The notes beneath the pieces are model-generated. The model worked only from the letters and a program-made list of their open reading frames with translations. It ran no database searches and was not told the DNA's origin. The translations under genes were made by a program, and so were the position numbers. Positions 1 to 5,932 of a DNA stretch of 5,932 nt are shown here, piece by piece (the first letter of the stretch is position 1; every line of letters begins with the position of its first letter). This DNA is from Cyclobacteriaceae bacterium (lineage in GTDB: Bacteria; Bacteroidota; Bacteroidia; Cytophagales; Cyclobacteriaceae), in the NCBI GenBank assembly GCA_019751475.1, contig JAIENH010000109.1, positions 1-5,932 of the forward strand, given 5' to 3'.

Positions 1-76
1 TCTTGCTTCCGCACGACATAGTTAAAGCTACTCCAATAAAAATGGAGAGTATAGAAATTGATTTAGATGTAGTCAT
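1..76 (-). CDS. N-terminus of a lipoprotein, probable RND periplasmic adaptor (CzcB/CusB type), partial
   Basis: Only the first 25 codons are present; the gene runs off the low-coordinate end. It starts at an ATG (76-74), 8 nt after the stop of the TolC-family gene, so it is almost certainly the next cistron of the same operon. The peptide has a lysine at residue 5, a hydrophobic stretch at about 7-18, then Leu-Thr-Met-Ser before Cys22 and Gly-Ser-Lys after it, which reads as a lipoprotein signal peptide with lipidation at Cys22. The -3 residue is Thr rather than the usual Leu, a looser lipobox than the textbook one. In Bacteroidota heavy-metal RND operons the gene beside the pump and channel usually encodes a lipid-anchored HlyD-family adaptor that bridges the two in the periplasm. 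The lipoprotein call comes from sequence; the adaptor call is inferred from position. No clear Shine-Dalgarno sequence is visible. Confidence 0.75.
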   Translation of the reverse strand, partial: MTTSKSISILSIFIGVALTMSCGSK

Positions 77-84
77 GGTCGATT

Positions 85-1311
85 TTATTTAGTGCCTGAT
101 AAAAATTGAATGTAAATAATACTTTGGTTGTAGTCGTTTAAGGTTTGTAAATAACCTTCCTTAATGGCAATGGCATTTCGTACCCCCAGCAGATATACGG
201 CAAAGTCAATTTCGCCCTCGCGAAAGGCAACTTGCGATTGCTTCAGTATCAGTTCTGCATTTGGCAAAGCGGAAGTGCGGTAATACTCCAAACTGTTTCG
301 ATTTTTTCCGTACAGTTGCGCAGCCTGCTGTGATTGCCCCCGTATAATTTTTTGCTGATTGGTGTAATTACTTTCCGCAGCCTGACGGGTAAAGGCTGCG
401 GCCTTCACTCTGCCCTGATACGGAACAAACCACAGTGGAATGGAGATACCTGCGAAGAACCCGGAGAACCTGGTGTTGTCGTTAGCCACTGTTCCGTTCT
501 CAACGTTGATCGTATTGATCAGTGTTTGATTGAAATACCCGATCATTAAATCGGGGGCGAACTTTGCCGTTTCCACTTTCTTCAGGCTTTTCGCTACGTC
601 TACTTGCTGCCGCACATACGACAGAAAAGGGTTTGTGAGTATCGTTGTGTCTTGCGATGCATCGAATGGAATCTCGGTTAGCTCATCTTCCGAAATGTCC
701 GGAAGTTGCTCACTGTTGAGTAGCGTCTGCAATTGCGTACGCAAAATGGTGGCCGTTGATTCATTTTGGCGAAGCAGATTTCTCACCTCATTACGTTGTG
801 TTTCAGCGGTGGTTTGCTCCAATAGTTTGCTTTCACCCGTCTTGTAGCGCAGGGAAGCCGACTTTAAGAACCCTTCGTAAATGCTGTCTTGCTGAAGCAA
901 GAGTTGATGTCGCGCTTTTACAAAGGCAAGTTGATAGTAAACTTGCTTCACCTGATAAACCAAGTCGTTTTCGGTAAATGCTTTTTTCAATTCAGATGAA
1001 GCAAGCAACGATCGGTTCAGGGAGGCTTGGCTGCCTAAAATGGTAAGAGGAATACTTTGTGTAATGGAAATGTTGTTATCATTTTTAGCAAAGCTATTAT
1101 ACTGCCCATACTGCAACGACACATTCGTCTTGGGCAGATCAAATCCTGTTTTCTTCAATTGCCTTTGCGATTCCACTTCATAAGCTACCGCCCTGATGCC
1201 CGCGTTATTTTTTAAAGCGACATCAATGGCTTGTTGAACTGTTAACTTGGTGGACTGGCCAAGCCCCGCAAAAGAGAAACTAGTAATGGTGATGATGATT
1301 AATATTCTCAT
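85..1311 (-). CDS. TolC-family outer-membrane channel of a heavy-metal RND efflux system (CzcC/CusC-like)
   Basis: Complete 408-residue protein with the usual length of an outer-membrane efflux protein. Residues 1-19 form a signal peptide (hydrophobic 3-15, probable cleavage around Ala15-Gln19), and the mature protein opens with the typical LTVQQAIDVALKNN helix (23-36). The two-fold OEP repeat is visible. Strand pairs lie near 61-89 (ending ITQSIPL) and 252-295 (ending GISIPLWF), and each is followed by long Gln/Ala/Lys-rich helices for the periplasmic tunnel (about 95-200 and 298-400). The paired turn motifs RYKTGES (155-161) and AFREGEIDF (362-370) occupy equivalent places in the two halves. 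There is no N-terminal lipobox cysteine, unlike some CusC-type channels. Its ATG overlaps the pump stop by 4 nt (ATGA), so translation is probably coupled. Family membership is near certain; the partnership with the pump follows from the overlap. Confidence 0.95.
   Translation of the reverse strand: MRILIIITITSFSFAGLGQSTKLTVQQAIDVALKNNAGIRAVAYEVESQRQLKKTGFDLPKTNVSLQYGQYNSFAKNDNNISITQSIPLTILGSQASLNRSLLASSELKKAFTENDLVYQVKQVYYQLAFVKARHQLLLQQDSIYEGFLKSASLRYKTGESKLLEQTTAETQRNEVRNLLRQNESTATILRTQLQTLLNSEQLPDISEDELTEIPFDASQDTTILTNPFLSYVRQQVDVAKSLKKVETAKFAPDLMIGYFNQTLINTINVENGTVANDNTRFSGFFAGISIPLWFVPYQGRVKAAAFTRQAAESNYTNQQKIIRGQSQQAAQLYGKNRNSLEYYRTSALPNAELILKQSQVAFREGEIDFAVYLLGVRNAIAIKEGYLQTLNDYNQSIIYIQFLSGTK
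1308..1311 (-). other. ATGA stop/start overlap between pump and channel genes
   Basis: On the minus strand the pump's TGA (1310-1308) shares bases with the channel's ATG (1311-1309). No other good start for the channel lies nearby, and the signal peptide begins right at this ATG, which fixes the start. Such 4-nt overlaps normally allow termination-reinitiation and keep subunit synthesis in proportion. Confidence 0.9.
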
Positions 1312-4300
1312 ATCGAAGGCGTATTTATTTTCTTAGAACCAATTTTTTCAAAATAGATAAACAGGCAAGGCAGTACGATCAGGGTAAGAAGTGTTGAGCT
1401 GATCAACCCTCCGATCACCACGGTGGCCAAGGGTTTTTGCACTTCAGCTCCTGCGCTGGTCGCCAATGCCATCGGCAAAAAACCAAGCGAGGCAACCGCG
1501 GCCGTCATTAACACGGGGCGAAGGCGCACGGAAGTTGCCTTTAATATGATGTCATGCAAATCGGTTATGCCATCTTTTTTCAAGCGGTTGAACTCAGCGA
1601 TGAGTACAATTCCGTTCAACACGGCTACCCCGAAAAGTGCGATAAAGCCTATGCCTGCAGAAATACTGAACGGCATGCCACGAAAAAGCAGCGCGAAGAT
1701 TCCCCCAATCGCTGACATAGGAATAGCGGTGAGGATAAGGACGGATTGCTTTAGCGAACCAAACGTGAAGAACAGCAGCATTAAAATAAGCAACAGCGCA
1801 ACGGGTACTGCTATCGACAACCGTGCCTTTGCTTCTTTCAGGTTTTCAAATTGCCCACCGTAGGTCGGAAAATACCCTGGCGGAAAATCAACCTGGTTTG
1901 TAATTTTCTGCTGCAACTCTTCAACAATGCTCTCCACATCGCGTCCTCGCACATTAAAACCTACAATTATTCTTCGCTTTGCATCTTCACGTTGAATCTG
2001 ATTCGGCCCGATTTTGAATTCCACATCGGCTAACTGTTTCAAGGGAATCTGCTCGCCCTTCGCTGAAGAAATGAACAAGTTGCGCACATCTTCAATGCTT
2101 TGGCGGCTTTGTGAACTGAGACGGACGGTGAGGTCATATCTTCTTTCGCCTTCGAACACCAGCCTGGCTGCCTGCCCAGCAAAGGCTGTATTAATGGCCT
2201 GGTTAATATCAGCGATGTTCAGACCATACTTGGCTACTTCATCGCGGTTTATATTGATTACGATTTGCGGCAAGCCGGTAACTTTCTCTACATATAGGTC
2301 GCGTGCACCCACTACGCTTCCTGCAATTTTTCCAATCCGTTCTGATAGATCGGTAAGTACATTAAGGTCTTCGCCAAAAATTTTAATTGCCACGTCTTGT
2401 CGCACGCCCGTCATCAACTCATTGAATCGCATTTGAATGGGCTGTTGGAACCCGAATGTTACTCCAGGAATGTCTTCCAATGCTTCCCCCATTTTATCGG
2501 CAAGTTCTACTCTGTCACCGGCTTTTTTCCATTCACTTTTATCTTTTAGGATTACCATCATGTCGCAGGCCTCAATAGGCATAGGGTCGGTAGGAATTTC
2601 GGATGAGCCAATTTTGCCGACCACTTCTTTTACCTCGTCAGGAAACTCGCGCAACAAAATTTCTGCACCTTTGGAAGCAGTTTCAATAGTATACGACAAA
2701 CTGCTTCCGGTAAGTACTCTGGTTTCTACGGCAAAGTCACCTTCTTCCAATGTGGGAAGAAATTCACCCCCCATTCTCGAAAAGAAAATGAGGCTTACCA
2801 AGAAAAGGATAACAGATGAAATGACTACAACAAACTTGTGCTTTAGTGCTCTATTGATTACTGGTTCATACAATCGATGAAAGAAGCCCATCATTCTGTC
2901 AGAGAAATTGCGTTTATGCTCAGTGTTCTTGCTCAGAAAAAGAGCCGACATCATCGGTACATAAGTAAGTGATAGAAGGAATGCGCCAAGGATGGCAAAG
3001 CTAACGGTCTGGGCCATCGGCTTAAACATTTTACCCTCAATGCCGACCAGAGCAAGAATGGGCAGGTAAACGATCAGAATGATAATCTCACCAAAAGCTG
3101 CCGATGTTCTTATTTTAGAAGCTGATTGGTAAACTTCCAAATCCATTTCTTCTTTCGTCAAGCGAATGGCTCCTCGTAAACTTAGGTGATGCATCGTAGC
3201 TTCTACAATAATCACGGCCCCATCCACAATTAAACCAAAATCAATGGCACCCAAACTCATCAAGTTGCCGGATACACCAAAGACATGCATGAGCGACACC
3301 GCAAACAGCATGGCCAATGGAATGACGGAAGCCACTATCAAGCCCGCTCGCAGATTGCCAAGGAATAAAACCAGAACGAAAATTACAATTAAGGCGCCCT
3401 CAATTAAATTCTTTTCAACAGTGCCCACAGCGCGGTTCACCAATGCGCTCCGGTCAAGAAAAGCTTCAATGGTTACACCTTCGGGCAATGTTTTTTTTAT
3501 TTGCTCCATTTTTTGTTTTACTCGATTCACAACAGCGTTGGAGTTTTCACCTTTCAGCATCAAGGCGGTAGCGCCTACTACTTCACCTTCTTTGTTATAA
3601 GTCATGGCACCATAGCGGTTGGCAAACCCGAAGCGCACCTCCGCCACATTGCGTATAAGAACGGGGATTCCAGTTGCCGTATTTTTAACTACAATCTTTC
3701 CGATGTCATCTACTGAATTGATGAGCCCCTCGCTGCGGATAAACCAGGCATTGGGCTTCCTATCTATGTAAGCACCCCCTGTATTTTGATTGTTCTTTTC
3801 GAGTGCAGTGAAAATATCAGTTATGCCCAGATCATAGCTGCGAAGTTTGTCGGGGTCAAGCGCTATTTCATATTGCTTTAAAAGGCCCCCAAAGCTTGCC
3901 ACATCAGCTACACCTGGTGTGCCCAGCAACTGCCTACGCACGATCCAATCTTGGATGCTACGAAGTTCCATCGCGCTGAACTTGTCCTCATAACCTTTCT
4001 TTGGTCGGATGATGTATTGATAAATCTCGCCAAGCCCTGTAGTTACGGGAGCCAGTTCGGGAGAGCCTATACCCAGAGGGATTTGCTTTGCTGCTACGGT
4101 CAATCGTTCGTTGACTTGCTGACGTGCCCAGTAAACATCAATGTTGTCATGAAAAACAATTGTGACAACTGAAAGGCCGAACCGTGAAAAGCTCCGCATC
4201 TCTTTAATGTCTGGAATGGTTGTCATTGTTTGCTCTACGGGAAAGGTTACGAGCCGCTCAATATCCAGCGCGGATTGAGAGGGAGCTATCGTGATGATCT

Positions 4301-4442
4301 GTACCTGGTTGTTGGTGATGTCAGGCACGGCATCAATGGGGAGTTGGGTTATCGAATAACTTCCCCAGGCAATCAGGCCCAGCGTAAACAGGCCGATGAT
4401 CAGTTTATTTTGTATTGAGTAATGAATGATTTTATCTAACAT
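1308..4442 (-). CDS. czcA: CzcA/CusA-family heavy-metal efflux RND transporter
   Basis: Complete 1044-residue inner-membrane proton/metal antiporter, the normal length for HME-RND pumps. TM1 (about 14-34) is followed by the family motif LPIDAVPDITNNQVQI (34-49). The first periplasmic porter loop runs to about 340, TM2-TM6 span about 343-500, TM7 about 536-555, the second porter loop about 556-873, and TM8-TM12 about 875-1030. TM4 carries the HME signature DFGLIVDGAVIIVE (401-414), placing the proton-relay acids at D401, D407 and E414. The asparagine that usually follows is Ala415. Aligned by eye with E. coli CusA, the three substrate methionines (M573, M623, M672) correspond to about R575, A625 and E675, so a divalent cation (Zn, Co, Cd or Ni) is likelier than Cu/Ag. 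The ATG lies 5 nt after a small upstream reading frame and the stop overlaps the channel gene. Exact metal specificity cannot be read from sequence. Confidence 0.96.
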   Translation of the reverse strand: MLDKIIHYSIQNKLIIGLFTLGLIAWGSYSITQLPIDAVPDITNNQVQIITIAPSQSALDIERLVTFPVEQTMTTIPDIKEMRSFSRFGLSVVTIVFHDNIDVYWARQQVNERLTVAAKQIPLGIGSPELAPVTTGLGEIYQYIIRPKKGYEDKFSAMELRSIQDWIVRRQLLGTPGVADVASFGGLLKQYEIALDPDKLRSYDLGITDIFTALEKNNQNTGGAYIDRKPNAWFIRSEGLINSVDDIGKIVVKNTATGIPVLIRNVAEVRFGFANRYGAMTYNKEGEVVGATALMLKGENSNAVVNRVKQKMEQIKKTLPEGVTIEAFLDRSALVNRAVGTVEKNLIEGALIVIFVLVLFLGNLRAGLIVASVIPLAMLFAVSLMHVFGVSGNLMSLGAIDFGLIVDGAVIIVEATMHHLSLRGAIRLTKEEMDLEVYQSASKIRTSAAFGEIIILIVYLPILALVGIEGKMFKPMAQTVSFAILGAFLLSLTYVPMMSALFLSKNTEHKRNFSDRMMGFFHRLYEPVINRALKHKFVVVISSVILFLVSLIFFSRMGGEFLPTLEEGDFAVETRVLTGSSLSYTIETASKGAEILLREFPDEVKEVVGKIGSSEIPTDPMPIEACDMMVILKDKSEWKKAGDRVELADKMGEALEDIPGVTFGFQQPIQMRFNELMTGVRQDVAIKIFGEDLNVLTDLSERIGKIAGSVVGARDLYVEKVTGLPQIVININRDEVAKYGLNIADINQAINTAFAGQAARLVFEGERRYDLTVRLSSQSRQSIEDVRNLFISSAKGEQIPLKQLADVEFKIGPNQIQREDAKRRIIVGFNVRGRDVESIVEELQQKITNQVDFPPGYFPTYGGQFENLKEAKARLSIAVPVALLLILMLLFFTFGSLKQSVLILTAIPMSAIGGIFALLFRGMPFSISAGIGFIALFGVAVLNGIVLIAEFNRLKKDGITDLHDIILKATSVRLRPVLMTAAVASLGFLPMALATSAGAEVQKPLATVVIGGLISSTLLTLIVLPCLFIYFEKIGSKKINTPSI

Positions 4443-4447
4443 ATAGG

Positions 4448-4597
4448 TCAGTGATTAAAATTTAGATTTGGAAGGACTGTTGCTATGATGAACAAGAATA
4501 AAAGAAGCAAGCCCAAGAGTATCCACAAAGCGTAATGGATAATCACTGTGAGAATACTTTTCTTTTGTTGCTTTTTCCGCTTTCTCCGATTGTTCAT
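4448..4597 (-). CDS. Small basic single-span membrane protein upstream of the RND pump (49 aa), unrecognised
   Basis: I do not recognise this protein. The frame opens with ATG (4597-4595) and ends in TGA (4450-4448), 5 nt before the pump ATG. An in-frame TAG ten codons upstream, with no other start between, fixes this ATG; an AGGG lies 6 nt before it. Residues 4-13 hold eight Lys/Arg (RRKRKKQQKK), and residues 15-42 are an uncharged hydrophobic span rich in Leu, Ile and Phe. This predicts a cytoplasmic N-terminus, one membrane helix and a 7-residue periplasmic tail. In codons 15-42, T occupies position 2 in 20 of 28 codons, against 9 at position 1 and 7 at position 3, a periodicity favouring this frame. 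A competing 52-codon frame (4613-4455) overlaps nearly all of it. The position suggests an accessory subunit of the pump, as AcrZ is for AcrB, but no homology is claimed. A non-coding leader remains possible. Confidence 0.6.
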   Translation of the reverse strand: MNNRRKRKKQQKKSILTVIIHYALWILLGLLLLFLFIIATVLPNLNFNH

Positions 4598-4618
4598 AAT
4601 AAGCCCTAACCATCTTAA

Positions 4619-4639
4619 CCAAGGCTACTGTTGCCTCGG
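4619..4639 (-). other. Stem-loop in the leader of the pump transcript
   Basis: On the minus strand CCGAGGC and GCCTTGG pair over 7 bp (one G-U wobble) around a 7-nt loop AACAGTA. No T-run follows, so it is not a terminator by itself. It lies 21 nt upstream of the small membrane-protein start and directly after the terminator-like hairpin. It could be a processing or stabilising structure at the 5' end of the pump mRNA, or chance. Confidence 0.35.
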
Positions 4640-4640
4640 G

Positions 4641-4665
4641 AAAAATTTATCGTCATGGAGACGAT
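4641..4665 (-). terminator. Possible intrinsic terminator between the DUF6660-type gene and the pump genes
   Basis: On the minus strand ATCGTC (4665-4660), loop TCCAT and GACGAT (4654-4649) form a perfect 6-bp stem, followed after AAA by five T residues (4645-4641). It begins 15 nt after the DUF6660-type stop codon. The stem is short and half AT, and the T-run is short and offset by 3 nt, so termination is likely partial at best. If it works, pump genes would receive reduced read-through or need their own promoter. No convincing Bacteroidota-type promoter (-33 TTTG, -7 TAnnTTTG) is visible in the remaining spacer. Confidence 0.4.
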
Positions 4666-4680
4666 GTAAAATGTAGGAGC

Positions 4681-5001
4681 TTAAATCTTGGGCGGTTGCC
4701 AGATATGGCTATAATCAGACAATACCTGTTTTTCGATGTAGGGTATTGTTTCTTTGGTGTTATGGGTAACACCGGCAAAGTCTATGGAAGACGCGTAAGA
4801 AATTCTAATGTGCGTGGCGCAACATGCGCAAATGCAGAAAGGTGTACATAAATCTTTTTCGTTAGCGGAGTGTGGATGTTCTGATGCGTTTGCAATCTGT
4901 TCCCCCATTCGTTTTTCATCGGCACACGTATTTGCATCGCTGCATGGATAGACCGAGAGTGCTGTTACATACAATGCCAATATGAAATAGAGTACTTTCA
5001 C
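4681..5001 (-). CDS. Exported cysteine-rich DUF6660-type protein (106 aa)
   Basis: Resembles the small DUF6660-type proteins I associate with Bacteroidota metal-efflux loci, recognised by pattern from memory. The chosen start is GTG (5001-4999): it puts a lysine at residue 2 and a hydrophobic signal segment at about 3-17 before the family-like opening (VYPCSDANTCAD, 17-28). The frame stays open further upstream to a start at 5247, but that would add about 82 residues overlapping the porin gene and bury the signal peptide. A TTG at L75 of that longer frame is a weaker alternative. Cysteines lie at 20, 26, 52, 56, 58, 60 and 61; the last five form CTPFCICACC (52-61). Histidines 42 and 44 are close by. 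This suits periplasmic metal binding or disulphides, but function is unknown. Cleavage could fall near Cys20, so lipidation is conceivable (Val-Tyr-Pro-Cys is a poor lipobox). It begins 52 nt after the porin stop, with no clear ribosome-binding site. Confidence 0.8.
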   Translation of the reverse strand: MKVLYFILALYVTALSVYPCSDANTCADEKRMGEQIANASEHPHSANEKDLCTPFCICACCATHIRISYASSIDFAGVTHNTKETIPYIEKQVLSDYSHIWQPPKI

Positions 5002-5053
5002 GGTGTAAAGATAAGTTAAAAAATGATGCAATGAAGTTCCAACAAAAATGAGT
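5002..5053 (-). other. Short AT-rich spacer between porin and DUF6660-type gene
   Basis: The 52 nt between the porin stop and the GTG contain no hairpin with a T-run, so read-through from the porin gene is plausible. A TATCTTTA close to the Bacteroidota -7 consensus TAnnTTTG sits just upstream of the GTG, but I find no TTTG-like -33 element at 19-21 nt, and a start there would leave almost no leader. I therefore do not call a promoter. Confidence 0.4.
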
Positions 5054-5932
5054 TTAAAAATAACTCGAAAACCCGAACTGAAAGCCAGCCGTTTTTGATG
5101 GTGGATTGCCAAGGATATCAGTTGTCCAATTGTACCGATAGTTAAGCCGCAGCACCGTGAGGGGAGTTGGCCTCCAGCTAATGCCTGGCACCATGGAAAC
5201 AAAATCTTCACTGATGTGCCCGCCTGTTTCTTTGAAAGTACCCACATTCCAATCTACATACTCCAATCGGCAGACAACATTGACCACCGATTTATTGAAA
5301 TTAAAAATATTTCTTCTGATAACGGGTTGAACAACATCGAGGAATCCACCCGATTGTCTATTTCCATATTGTTGCGTGTAAGTATCGGGCACATCTACAT
5401 TTACAAAAGCCCACTCGCCAACAAGATATGTGCTTAAGAATGGCAGCACGGTATTGAAATCCAGCGCCCACACATCCACTCTTCTTTTTTTATCCAATGT
5501 AAAGCCGTCCATTTGAAATTTGTTGTACACCCCGCCCATGTATGACATGCCCAGTTCGCCCACTTTCTTGTTACGCAATGCGATTTTGGCTGTGATGAGC
5601 GGCTCACCATTAAAACTTTCCTCAAAGCGGTCGCGGTTCAGTTTGGTGGCTGGCAAATACGTTTTGTTTTGTGCGTTGGAAATGATTTGGTCGTCAAAGC
5701 CATTGGTGAGATAAAGTTCGTAGGCGTAGGCCCAATTCTTGTTATACTTTTTTCCATAGATGCCAAAGCCCACGTTACTCCACGTGGCAGGAAGCATCTG
5801 TGTGGCCGATGTGGGGCGGTCTATGAACTCCCACTTGGGGCCATCGTGATTTTGATTGAACGCTCCGATGGGGTTCATCACTACTCCACCTCTGAAGTTT
5901 AGCAGTGGGTGAAATTCAAAATCAAAATCAAA
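5054..5932 (-). CDS. Outer-membrane beta-barrel porin-like protein, C-terminal part (5'-truncated)
   Basis: The frame is open to the window edge, so the signal peptide and N-terminal strands are missing; 292 residues are visible. The first visible ATG/GTG (about 5881-5876) is internal, because coding continues upstream with in-family sequence (FEFHPLLNFRGGVVMNPIGA). Features are those of Bacteroidota porins distantly like phosphate-selective porin O/P: alternating hydrophobic and polar aromatic strands, an RGG-VMNPIGAFNQNHD segment followed by FIDRPTSATQMLPATWSNVGFGIYG, many Tyr/Trp girdle residues, and a last strand ending in terminal Phe (FQFGFSSYF), the usual signal for BAM-dependent insertion. 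It lies on the same strand as the efflux genes, 52 nt upstream of the DUF6660-type start, without a visible terminator. It may provide uptake or diffusion linked to metals or anions, but substrate cannot be assigned. An intact barrel end is clear; the exact family is less so. Confidence 0.85.
   Translation of the reverse strand, partial: FDFDFEFHPLLNFRGGVVMNPIGAFNQNHDGPKWEFIDRPTSATQMLPATWSNVGFGIYGKKYNKNWAYAYELYLTNGFDDQIISNAQNKTYLPATKLNRDRFEESFNGEPLITAKIALRNKKVGELGMSYMGGVYNKFQMDGFTLDKKRRVDVWALDFNTVLPFLSTYLVGEWAFVNVDVPDTYTQQYGNRQSGGFLDVVQPVIRRNIFNFNKSVVNVVCRLEYVDWNVGTFKETGGHISEDFVSMVPGISWRPTPLTVLRLNYRYNWTTDILGNPPSKTAGFQFGFSSYF

Noticed and set aside
334..977. Plus-strand open frames opposite the TolC-family gene
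   Set aside because: Antisense shadows; their translations have no family-like features and the minus-strand gene is intact.
1423..4418. Several plus-strand open frames of 60-147 codons opposite the pump gene
   Set aside because: They are antisense shadows of a long, well-conserved coding sequence, with no recognisable domains or start signals.
4603..4620. Short direct repeat GGTTA-AGAT-GGTTA as a possible operator
   Set aside because: Five-base repeats nine bases apart are expected by chance, and nothing else marks a binding site.
4598..4648. Candidate promoter for the pump genes (TAGCCTTG or TAAATTTT as a -7 element)
   Set aside because: Neither has a TTTG-like -33 element at the required spacing, and both overlap hairpin sequence.
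5002..5247. Upstream extension of the DUF6660-type frame to 188 residues
   Set aside because: The extra residues overlap the porin coding sequence in another frame and would bury the signal peptide; the GTG at 5001 gives the expected N-terminus.
5434..5625. A second minus-strand frame of 63 codons inside the porin
   Set aside because: It is an out-of-frame shadow of the porin; the main frame is continuous through it and has barrel features.
5915..5932. Near-tandem 6-bp repeat TTCAAA-ATCAAA-ATCAAA at the window end
   Set aside because: It lies in the porin coding frame and simply encodes alternating Phe and acidic residues of a beta-strand; there are too few copies to suggest phase variation.
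1..5932. CRISPR arrays, tRNA/rRNA genes, insertion sequences, attachment sites
   Set aside because: I saw no regularly spaced repeats, no tRNA-like cloverleaf, no transposase-like product and no terminal inverted repeats; nearly all of the window is coding on one strand.

Overview
The window looks like chromosomal DNA from a member of the Bacteroidota, probably Cytophagales- or Chitinophagales-like. The reasons are that the encoded pump, TolC-type channel, DUF6660-type protein and beta-barrel porin all have the sequence style of that phylum, and that the starts mostly lack a clear Shine-Dalgarno sequence. Every gene I can support is on the minus strand, so the locus reads from high to low coordinates.

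Layout in transcription order: (1) the 3' part of an outer-membrane beta-barrel porin-like gene, cut by the window end (5932-5054); (2) a 106-residue exported, cysteine-rich DUF6660-type protein starting at a GTG (5001-4681); (3) an 83-bp spacer (4680-4598) holding two consecutive hairpins, the first followed by a T-run; (4) a 49-residue single-span basic membrane protein (4597-4448), which lies in an otherwise unassigned gap; (5) a full-length heavy-metal RND pump of the CzcA/CusA family, 1044 residues (4442-1308); (6) a TolC-family outer-membrane channel of 408 residues (1311-85), whose ATG overlaps the pump stop in an ATGA; (7) the first 25 codons of a lipoprotein (76-1), very probably the periplasmic adaptor (CzcB/CusB type).

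The pump, channel and adaptor would form a tripartite complex exporting divalent metal cations across both membranes. The proton-relay residues of the CzcA subgroup are present (D401, D407, E414). By-eye alignment shows none of the three methionines of the Cu/Ag pump CusA, so Zn/Co/Cd/Ni-type substrates are more likely than Cu/Ag. The small basic membrane protein ends 5 nt before the pump start and is the least explained item. It could be an accessory subunit of the pump, in the way AcrZ is for AcrB, but that is inference. The DUF6660-type protein has a CxxxCxCxCC cluster suited to metal binding, but its function is unknown.
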